A stretch of 5,587 nucleotides of DNA from Candidatus Aminicenantota bacterium. Lineage in GTDB: Bacteria > Acidobacteriota > Aminicenantia > Aminicenantales > Aminicenantaceae. Shown one piece after another: positions 1 through 5,161 of this stretch. A program made the translations under genes and the position numbers. The notes under the pieces are model-generated. The model made no database searches. It was given only the letters and a program-made list of their open reading frames with translations, and had not been told where the DNA came from. The DNA lies in contig JAUWVG010000194.1 of assembly GCA_030617525.1 (NCBI GenBank), positions 1-5,587 of the forward strand, given 5' to 3'. How positions within the stretch are numbered: the first letter of the stretch is position 1; every line of letters begins with the position of its first letter.

Positions 1-219
1 TTTATCTTTCTGCCCGGCATCCAGCCGAGAAAAAAGATAGAGCGCCCCCCTAGCCTTAAAAACACCCGTTGGCGTATGATTCTCGTGTTTGATAAAAACT
101 TTAGTCCCCAACAGCTGATTCAAATAAGGATAAGAATATATGGGGGTTCGCGGCATATAGTCTTTTATGACCTGTCTTGCCTCTAAAATATTCTTAAGAT
201 CCGGTCTTTCCCAATTCAT
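1..219 (-). CDS. Threonine/serine dehydratase-like PLP enzyme, N-terminal part (cut by window edge)
   Basis: Only the first 73 codons are present; the frame stays open to base 1. The translation begins MNWERPDLKNILEARQ and carries the PLP-lysine motif of the serine/threonine dehydratase family, HENHTPTGVFKARG at residues 45-58, in which Lys55 is the expected Schiff-base lysine. The preceding RTPIYSYPYLNQLLGTKVFIK stretch (24-44) matches the substrate-side start of the family. Family members are cytoplasmic and deaminate L-threonine or L-serine to 2-oxobutyrate or pyruvate. The ATG at 219 is supported by an AAGGAAG ribosome binding site five bases upstream. The C-terminal half is missing, so an ACT regulatory domain (biosynthetic IlvA) cannot be told from a catabolic or EutB-like enzyme. 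Val53 replaces the more usual Ser or Ala before FK, a mild variation. It lies downstream of another fold-type II PLP gene on the same strand, separated by a repeat element, and probably has its own promoter. Confidence 0.85.
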   Translation of the reverse strand, partial: MNWERPDLKNILEARQVIKDYMPRTPIYSYPYLNQLLGTKVFIKHENHTPTGVFKARGALYLFSRLDAGQKDK

Positions 220-224
220 ATTGA

Positions 225-231
225 CTTCCTT
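225..231 (-). promoter_or_regulatory. Ribosome binding site of the dehydratase-like gene
   Basis: On the minus strand AAGGAAG lies five bases before the ATG at 219. It is a good Shine-Dalgarno match and decides the start codon, since no better in-frame start is seen. Confidence 0.7.
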
Positions 232-279
232 CAGTCTGCAAGATTCCCAGAAACTGCCGACTTTCTAATAATAATCTCT

Positions 280-308
280 ATCATATCAGGTTCATGGTAA
301 GATTTCAT
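280..308 (-). promoter_or_regulatory. Candidate sigma70-type promoter for the dehydratase-like gene
   Basis: On the minus strand ATGAAA (308-303) and TATGAT (285-280) are separated by 17 bases and fit -35 and -10 boxes with 4/6 and 5/6 matches to the sigma70 consensus. The predicted leader would be about 55 bases. The putative insertion element and its flanking repeat end only a few bases upstream of the -35 box, so an insertion here could have changed the control of this gene. This is a match by eye only. Confidence 0.3.
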
Positions 309-315
309 TCCTGAA

Positions 316-327
316 TAATCGTTGGCA
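316..327. repeat. Left 12-bp flanking direct repeat (putative target-site duplication)
   Basis: TAATCGTTGGCA here and TAATCGTTGCCA at 537-548 agree at 11 of 12 positions in the same orientation. They lie one base outside the left end and four bases outside the right end of the inverted-repeat element. This is the arrangement expected of a target-site duplication made on insertion. Confidence 0.5.
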
Positions 328-328
328 A

Positions 329-532
329 GCATCCACATTTCCGTGATTTTTATTAGAGTTCTGGGAAGATGATGGAGAAATCCGTATGGAGGACGAGCGG
401 GCATGGTTCATATTCCGAAGGAAGATGAGAGCGAGGAACGGAATCGAGCGAGTTTTCCTCGCTGGGGAAAACTACGCGTGATTTCTTATCACTTTACAGA
501 ACTCGTTCTTTAAATCACGGAACTGGGAATGC
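329..532. mobile_element. MITE-like palindromic element of about 204 bp
   Basis: The two ends are inverted repeats of each other. Bases 329-349 match the reverse complement of 512-532 at 18 of 21 positions, sharing TTCCGTGATTT. After a 6- or 7-base spacer, GAGTTCTG (356-363) matches 497-504 exactly. The similarity continues with small gaps (TGAT and AGAAATC) to about 382 and 478, so each arm is about 54 bases. The interior has further pairs: ATTCCG 412-417 with CGGAAT 439-444, and AGTTTTCC 451-458 with GGAAAACT 466-473. There is no open reading frame of note, so the element would be non-autonomous. It lies between two PLP-enzyme genes, starting 26 bases after the stop of the desulfhydrase-like gene, and is flanked by a 12-bp direct repeat. 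It could instead be a structured intergenic repeat of the REP/ERIC kind rather than a transposon relic. Confidence 0.5.
451..531 (-). repeat. 81-bp structured repeat, copy A
   Basis: Read on the minus strand, this aligns without gaps to 1696-1776 on the plus strand, with about 64 of 81 bases identical. In order it contains a CATTCCC-TTCCGTG start, the near-palindrome AGAACGAGTTCT (498-509), a hairpin GTGAT/ATCAC with a 5-base loop (478-492), and a hairpin AGTTTTCC/GGAAAACT with a 7-base loop CCAGCGA (451-473). Its outer part is also the right arm of the MITE-like element. It follows the desulfhydrase-like gene in that gene's direction, 27 bases after the stop, so the hairpins could shape the 3' end of that mRNA. 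No run of T follows them, so a classical Rho-independent terminator is not supported. Confidence 0.6.
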
Positions 533-536
533 TATC

Positions 537-548
537 TAATCGTTGCCA
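537..548. repeat. Right 12-bp flanking direct repeat (putative target-site duplication)
   Basis: TAATCGTTGCCA differs at one position from the left copy at 316-327. It ends ten bases before the end of the desulfhydrase-like gene, so the insertion would have landed in the intergenic space without touching the coding sequence. Confidence 0.5.
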
Positions 549-557
549 GTATACCTT

Positions 558-1631
558 TTACGTTCGCGCCAGTCGCATCAGGTTATGTTTGTTTGGGAAC
601 AGGGCTGCAGTTCCGCCGGTGTGAAAGAAAACGACATTGTCGGCCTTTGTAAAATGGCCTTTTTCACAAAGATCAATTAAAGCGGCCATGGCCTTCCCCG
701 TATACACAGGATCGAGGAAAATCCCTTCATTTTCCGCGGTTATTCGTATGGCTTCAGACACATCCTTGTTGACAACGCCATAGCCCTCCTTCAGGTATTC
801 GTCCAGTACAATAACATCATTGAGTTTTGTTTGAATATCTAAATGGAGAGACTCCTCTGTATCTCTAGATATTTTCCATACCCTTTCACTGTAGGACTTT
901 TTGTCTTCGGACACACTGATGCCCAACACTCTCACTTTCTTTCCCATGGCCACTGCTCCCACAGTTAAACCTGCCTGTGTCCCTCCGGAACCGCTCGCAT
1001 GTAGCACACAATTGACTTCAACATCCAACTCTGAAGCCTGCTCGATCATCTCGACATAAGCATCGACATAACTGATAGAACCTAAGGGAGTGTCCATAGA
1101 GCCACCAACCATCGATCCACCGATGGGAGCAAAGTATGGTTTAAGCCCTTTTCGTTTGACCTCATCGATCACATCCGCAAGGAGCTCCTCAGCCTCCTCT
1201 TCTCTTATGATTTTCCCTTTTTCTGCATCTCTTATCCTGATATCGGCGCCTAAAAGAGAATCCAGAAGAAGATTCCCGTCGTATTCTTCAGGAAGATCAT
1301 ATATTTTGAACAGGACAAGGATGGGAGTTATCCCATATTTCCTTGCCGCTGCGGCTGTCTGGAGGCACCAGTTGGATTGGAGTGCCGCCCAAGTGATAAC
1401 AACATCGGAATCTTTATCCAAAATGTCCTGCATGATGTATTCCAATTTGCGCGACTTATTCCCTCCAAACGCCAACCCCGTGAGATCATCGCGTTTAATA
1501 TAGATCTGAGGACCGCCCAAAGCTCGACTCAAATTCTCCAATTTATAGAAGGGAGTGGGACGTTGAATGAGGTCCTTTTTTGGAAAACTTTTGATCTTTT
1601 CCTTTAATTCAGAAATGGAATAGCTCGCCAT
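558..1631 (-). CDS. D-cysteine desulfhydrase / ACC deaminase family PLP enzyme
   Basis: This is a complete 357-residue cytoplasmic enzyme of PLP fold-type II, of usual family length. Visible motifs in order are: substrate-side RPTPFYKLENLSRALGG (24-40); IYIKRDDLTGLAFGGNKSRKLE (43-64) with the Schiff-base Lys59; the QSN motif (85-87) that holds the active-site serine; the phosphate-binding glycine loop GSGGTQAG (214-221); LDPVYTGKA (306-314); and FHTGGTAALF (336-345). ACC deaminase has Glu and Leu at two selectivity positions (295 and 322 in the Pseudomonas enzyme). Here Thr311 and Thr338 stand there, as Ser/Thr do in D-cysteine desulfhydrases, so release of pyruvate, sulfide and ammonia from D-cysteine or a related substrate is more likely than ACC cleavage. 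L-cysteate sulfo-lyase is an alternative. The usual QSNHxRQ is QSNWCLQ here, which may alter specificity. The ATG at 1631 has an AGGAG site six bases upstream. The gene ends with TAA and is flanked by inverted copies of an 81-bp repeat. Confidence 0.88.
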   Translation of the reverse strand: MASYSISELKEKIKSFPKKDLIQRPTPFYKLENLSRALGGPQIYIKRDDLTGLAFGGNKSRKLEYIMQDILDKDSDVVITWAALQSNWCLQTAAAARKYGITPILVLFKIYDLPEEYDGNLLLDSLLGADIRIRDAEKGKIIREEEAEELLADVIDEVKRKGLKPYFAPIGGSMVGGSMDTPLGSISYVDAYVEMIEQASELDVEVNCVLHASGSGGTQAGLTVGAVAMGKKVRVLGISVSEDKKSYSERVWKISRDTEESLHLDIQTKLNDVIVLDEYLKEGYGVVNKDVSEAIRITAENEGIFLDPVYTGKAMAALIDLCEKGHFTKADNVVFFHTGGTAALFPNKHNLMRLART

Positions 1632-1637
1632 GATACT

Positions 1638-1642
1638 CTCCT
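1638..1642 (-). promoter_or_regulatory. Ribosome binding site of the desulfhydrase-like gene
   Basis: AGGAG on the minus strand lies six bases before the ATG at 1631. It is a strong Shine-Dalgarno match that fixes the start. Confidence 0.75.
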
Positions 1643-1650
1643 GAAACGAA

Positions 1651-1678
1651 ATTTATCAGAATTACTGTATTAAATCAA
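1651..1678 (-). promoter_or_regulatory. Weak candidate promoter of the desulfhydrase-like gene
   Basis: On the minus strand TTGATT (1678-1673) and ATAAAT (1656-1651) are separated by 16 bases, and a TG lies close before the -10-like box. Transcription would then start about a dozen bases before the ATG, giving a very short leader. The match is modest and the AT-rich context makes chance hits likely. Confidence 0.22.
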
Positions 1679-1695
1679 AGAAATGCAGCCTCAGA

Positions 1696-1776
1696 CATCC
1701 CCATTTCCGTGTTATTAAGAACGAGTTCAAAAAAGTGGAAAGAAACCACGTTGCGTTTTTCCCAGCGAGAAAAACT
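1696..1776 (+). repeat. 81-bp structured repeat, copy B
   Basis: This aligns without gaps to the minus strand of 531-451 at about 79% identity. It keeps the CATCCCC-TTCCGTG start, the AAGAACGAGTTC core (1718-1729), a hairpin GTGG/CCAC (1735-1738 with 1746-1749), and a hairpin GTTTTTC/GAAAAAC (1755-1761 with 1769-1775) whose 7-base loop CCAGCGA is identical to that of copy A. No second, inverted arm follows, so unlike copy A this is a solitary arm. It lies 65 bases upstream of the desulfhydrase-like gene and points away from it. Confidence 0.6.
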
Positions 1777-1789
1777 TGGGTGGATTTTA

Positions 1790-1824
1790 GGATTCTAGGG
1801 GTCAAGGGGTCGAGGATTCAAGTG
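1790..1824 (+). repeat. Degenerate 8-bp tandem repeat array, left arm of an inverted pair
   Basis: Four octamers in a row, GGATTCTA, GGGGTCAA, GGGGTCGA and GGATTCAA, are followed by GTG. The 35 bases match the reverse complement of 1907-1941 at 26 positions without a gap. The two arrays face each other across 82 bases and could fold into one long imperfect stem. Confidence 0.6.
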
Positions 1825-1864
1825 AAATGTTTAAGAATTATGAAGAAAGGGGCCACAGGGTCCA

Positions 1865-1885
1865 GAACCCTTGAATCTTTTGCAT
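1865..1885. repeat. Partial octamer repeat copy inside the inverted pair
   Basis: GAACCCTTGAATC is shared with 1912-1924 in the right array, and CTTGAATCTTTTGCAT (1870-1885) matches 1933-1948 at 15 of 16 bases. It looks like a third, shorter copy in the same direction as the right array, ending in the same TTTGCAT border. Confidence 0.45.
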
Positions 1886-1906
1886 CTTAAATCATTAGAA
1901 AAAAAA

Positions 1907-1941
1907 CACTCGAACCCTTGAATCCTTGTATCCTTGAATCC
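1907..1941 (-). repeat. Degenerate 8-bp tandem repeat array, right arm of an inverted pair
   Basis: Read on the minus strand this is GGATTCAA, GGATACAA, GGATTCAA and GGGTTCGA followed by GTG, the inverted partner of 1790-1824. A run of eight T follows on the minus strand (1899-1906). Because the array is not itself self-complementary, the T-run does not make a standard terminator. Such octamer arrays vary by slippage and mark non-coding DNA. Confidence 0.6.
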
Positions 1942-1960
1942 TTTGCATAGCACCTCCAGT

Positions 1961-2042
1961 GAGTCGGATGGACGTCGTATGTCTGTCACCATCCACATTC
2001 GTATGTGATGGGGGCAGAATACGTAAGGGTTCCGTCCGGCTC
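1961..2042. other. Large imperfect hairpin in the intergenic region
   Basis: The core stem pairs CGTAT 1976-1980 with ATACG 2019-2023, CTG 1983-1985 with CAG 2015-2017, CCAT 1989-1992 with ATGG 2008-2011, and CACAT 1994-1998 with ATGTG 2003-2007. The loop is the four bases TCGT and one base is bulged. That is 17 pairs with short internal loops. Less certain outer pairs are GGAC 1970-1973 with GTCC 2034-2037 and GAG 1961-1963 with CTC 2040-2042. It starts 41 bases after the stop of the RND gene in that gene's direction and could affect the 3' end of the pump mRNA. No T-run follows on either strand. It may be another dispersed intergenic repeat. Confidence 0.4.
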
Positions 2043-2083
2043 TAAAATAAATAGGGAACAAATGATGGGGAGACTTCCTAGGA

Positions 2084-5000
2084 TCAGTAGCTTTTCCAGG
2101 CTCTTTGAAGTTCAGAGAATTTTTCTTTTACCTTGGATTGGATGTTGTCTCCGTAATAATAGAATATTGGGATTACAATAAGGATGAAAATGGTCGAGCT
2201 GATCAAACCACCCACGGCCGAAAGAGCTAATGATGACCAAATCCGTCTGCGTCCGGTTTCTATCTGAATCAAAACTAAAGGAAGCATTCCAAGGACAGTC
2301 GTGCTCGTTGTAAGAAATATGGGCCGAATTCTTTCCCGGGCACCTTTTAAGACAGCGTCCAGAAGGGGCAGCCCCTCTTTTCTCTTGAGGTTGATATGGT
2401 CCACAAGAAGAATAGAGTTGTTGACGACAATTCCCCCGAGTAAGATGACCCCAATGTAGGCGGAAGAATCAAATGGAAAATCGGCCAGCACAAAAGCGAC
2501 AAACACCCCGATCAGAGCGAGCGGCACAGCCAGCAAAATGAAAAAAGGCTGGATGATGGATTCGTAAAGGGAGGCGAGGATCATAAAGATAATAACAAGA
2601 GAGAATATTATCGCAAATGTGAGCTGACCTTTCTCTTCTTCTGTCATAAAGAAATCTTCGTCAATTTTGGCGGAAAAACCCGGAGGCAGTTGGAGTTTGT
2701 CGTAGACTGCCTGTTTATACCTATCCGCAGCTTTGTAAGGCCCTCTAAACTCCCACATCAGCGTTTGTTGATACTGCTGATCCTCTCTGTCTATGGAACT
2801 GGCCACAGGATTTTCGGTAATCGATGAAATCTCTCCCAGCCGGACATATTCTCCGCCCTGTGTCTGGATGAGAGAATCCTGTAGATTTTTCATATCTATC
2901 CACGCCGATTCGGGAAATTTGATAGAGAGATCAATTTCCTTACCGCCAATTTTGGTTCTCATGACCGAAAACGCCCGGCCCGCAATAAGAGAGCCAATAT
3001 GGTAGTAGAGAAAAGCCGGATCTAAATCGTACTGTCTCATCGCCTTGCGGTCGAGCTTGAGCACATACTCAAAAGAATCCAGGTTTCCCCACGAAAAGCG
3101 GCTGGATGTAATCCGGGATTCCTTTATACGAGGATTTCTTTTCAGGTCCCGGTCTAAATTGGATGTAATTTCTTTCAGCTTTTTCAGATTGTATCCATAA
3201 AATTTGATACTGGAACCAAGATAGGGACCGCTGGACACACGGGAATAGTAGCCTTGAGGATCAAAGCCAGAGATAGAAATGTTGATGCCGGCAAAATTTG
3301 TGGCCAGCTGGATCAATTCTTCTTTAAGAAGGTAGGGTCGATAAGAAAACTCAATTTCGGGGGGAAATTTAATCCGCAGGTATGCCCAATCGGACAGAAT
3401 GGATGAATTCATTTCCTTTTCATAAGTGCTTTCCAAAACTTTTTTTTCGAATTTCTGGGTCACTTCATCCGTCCGTTCGATGGGAGTGCCAGCCGGCATC
3501 CCAATGCGGACACTCAGTTCCTGCCGAAAAGTGGAGGGGAGGAACGATCCTAGTGTGACTTCGGATTTAAACCACTTATAAGCCCCAAAAAATATAAGTC
3601 CCACAACAAGGACCACTTCCAGAGGATATCGGATAAAAAACCTCAACACTTTCTCATATGTGTCCCGGGGTGGCTTTTTTGTTTTTTTTCTTCTCTTTTT
3701 AATGAGTTTTGGGCTCATGGCCGGTATCAGCGAAAATGAGACCAGAAGAGAAGCTGCCAATGCGGATGTGATCACAATAGCCAATGGGAGATAATATATT
3801 TTTAACCGTCCTTGAAAATATGCAAAGGAAAAAAACACACTCATGGTTGTCAAGGTCGCTGCCAATACCGGCAGAAAAACCTCCTTTGAGCCCTGGATGG
3901 CGGCTTGAATAGGAGACACTCCCTTTTCCCTCAACCTGAGAACATTCTCGAACACCACAATCGAATTGTCCACAAAAAGGCCGAATCCGAGTGCCAGTCC
4001 CCCCAAAGTCAGTATGTTAATGGATACTTTAAAGAGATAGATCAAGTTAAAAGTGATCAAGACTGAAAATAAAATAGACGACAGAATGAGAAGTGATGGC
4101 CGGAAACTCCTCAAGACTATAAAAACCAGTATGAAAATTACAATGGTGATAATCCCTACAAGCAGATAGATCTCATTCAGATTTTCCTGAATCTCTTTGC
4201 TCTCATCATCCACCACGCGGAAAATAAGGTCTGGGGGCAGATCCTGCTGAATCACATCCAGTTTCTTTTTGGCGGCCCGGGCTACCTTCAAAGTGCTCAT
4301 CCCCTTTTCCTTGGTGACCGTCACCCGGATTGTTGGCTGCCCATTGATCCGATTGATACTGTAGATATCTTTAAAGGAAGGAAGAATTTCTGCGACATCC
4401 CTCAATTTGACCGGATTGGTTCCGGAACGAGCCACAACAATATCTCCCAACTCTCTGATCCCTCTCACAGGATCACTGACCTTAAAAATGAACTCCTGGC
4501 TCCCTTTTGTCACTGTCCCGGCAGGATACGTGCGAATTCTCTGGTAGAGTGCATTGCTGATCGTGTAGGGATGAATACTGAGAGCTTTGAGTTTATTCTC
4601 ATCCAGAAGAATTTGTATCTCGGGATCGGCACCACCTGTCACATCGATACTCGCAATCCCCTTTATGGAACCTATTCCAATTTCTATCTTGTCTTTGACT
4701 AGTTCTCTGAGCTTATGCAGAGAGTAATCTCCGGAAATGGTGTACTGGAGGAAAGGATTAAAGCGGAAATCTTCTGGAACATAATACGTGATTCTCGGGA
4801 TGACATCGTAGGGCAAATTTTCTCTGACTTCCGATATTTTTTCTCGGAGAGCAAGTCGTACAAATTCCATGTTCGTCTTCTTGTCAAACTCAAGGGTGAT
4901 CCGGGAATTTCCTATACTTGAAGAGGAGGTGATCTTGCGGACATCTTTTACGGTCGCCACTTTCTCTTCCAGAGGGGCCGTGATCTCCGTCTGCATGATT

Positions 5001-5161
5001 TCAGGAGCCACGCCAAACCAAGATGTGACAATGTCAAGCTGAGGAAATTCCTGTCTCTGGGCCATTTCGATAGGGATATTAAAAAATGAAAAGACACCCA
5101 GAACTAACAAAACCAGAAAAACCATGGCCGTTGCGATTGGCCTTTCAACAAAAAGCCTCAT
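2084..5161 (-). CDS. RND efflux transporter, inner-membrane permease subunit (HAE-1/AcrB-like)
   Basis: This is a complete 1025-residue protein of the usual length for an RND permease, which exports drugs or other small molecules using the proton gradient and works with a periplasmic adaptor and an outer-membrane channel. The layout is classical: TM1 at about 10-28, periplasmic pore/docking domain about 30-330, TM2-TM6 about 332-482, a basic cytoplasmic linker (488-499, Lys/Arg rich), TM7 about 511-529, a second periplasmic domain about 531-845, and TM8-TM12 about 846-1000. The TM4 motif is GLFVDNSIVVFEN (394-406), so the AcrB Asp-Asp pair is Asp398-Asn399. In TM10 (GIVVNNSILLVD, 910-921) Asn914 stands where AcrB has its relay lysine. 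Both are seen in a known RND subgroup. The ATG overlaps the preceding TGA as ATGA, with only a weak AGAAGAAG upstream, which suggests translational coupling to the upstream RND gene. Substrate is unknown. Confidence 0.93.
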   Translation of the reverse strand: MRLFVERPIATAMVFLVLLVLGVFSFFNIPIEMAQRQEFPQLDIVTSWFGVAPEIMQTEITAPLEEKVATVKDVRKITSSSSIGNSRITLEFDKKTNMEFVRLALREKISEVRENLPYDVIPRITYYVPEDFRFNPFLQYTISGDYSLHKLRELVKDKIEIGIGSIKGIASIDVTGGADPEIQILLDENKLKALSIHPYTISNALYQRIRTYPAGTVTKGSQEFIFKVSDPVRGIRELGDIVVARSGTNPVKLRDVAEILPSFKDIYSINRINGQPTIRVTVTKEKGMSTLKVARAAKKKLDVIQQDLPPDLIFRVVDDESKEIQENLNEIYLLVGIITIVIFILVFIVLRSFRPSLLILSSILFSVLITFNLIYLFKVSINILTLGGLALGFGLFVDNSIVVFENVLRLREKGVSPIQAAIQGSKEVFLPVLAATLTTMSVFFSFAYFQGRLKIYYLPLAIVITSALAASLLVSFSLIPAMSPKLIKKRRKKTKKPPRDTYEKVLRFFIRYPLEVVLVVGLIFFGAYKWFKSEVTLGSFLPSTFRQELSVRIGMPAGTPIERTDEVTQKFEKKVLESTYEKEMNSSILSDWAYLRIKFPPEIEFSYRPYLLKEELIQLATNFAGINISISGFDPQGYYSRVSSGPYLGSSIKFYGYNLKKLKEITSNLDRDLKRNPRIKESRITSSRFSWGNLDSFEYVLKLDRKAMRQYDLDPAFLYYHIGSLIAGRAFSVMRTKIGGKEIDLSIKFPESAWIDMKNLQDSLIQTQGGEYVRLGEISSITENPVASSIDREDQQYQQTLMWEFRGPYKAADRYKQAVYDKLQLPPGFSAKIDEDFFMTEEEKGQLTFAIIFSLVIIFMILASLYESIIQPFFILLAVPLALIGVFVAFVLADFPFDSSAYIGVILLGGIVVNNSILLVDHINLKRKEGLPLLDAVLKGARERIRPIFLTTSTTVLGMLPLVLIQIETGRRRIWSSLALSAVGGLISSTIFILIVIPIFYYYGDNIQSKVKEKFSELQRAWKSY

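Noticed and set aside
451..473. Rho-independent terminator of the desulfhydrase-like gene
   Set aside because: The 8-bp stem is perfect, but no T-run follows it on the minus strand, so it is treated as part of the structured repeat.
316..548. CRISPR array or attachment site
   Set aside because: There are only two direct repeats with a palindromic interior, no regular spacers, and no integrase or tRNA gene nearby.
1090..1503. Plus-strand open frame of 137 codons
   Set aside because: It lies wholly opposite the desulfhydrase-like gene, whose conserved motifs fill this stretch; the plus frame is a serine-rich shadow.
1989..1999. Shared CATCCACATT between the hairpin (1990-1999) and the left arm of the MITE-like element (330-339)
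   Set aside because: The identity is ten bases and the flanks do not extend it convincingly; chance similarity is likely.
1831..2061. Minus-strand reading frame of 76 codons in the intergenic region
   Set aside because: It begins with TTG without a ribosome binding site, runs through the large hairpin and the octamer arrays, and its translation resembles no family I recognise.
4699..4921. Short open frames on both strands inside the RND gene
   Set aside because: They overlap the conserved N-terminal periplasmic region of the RND permease in other frames and have no family features.
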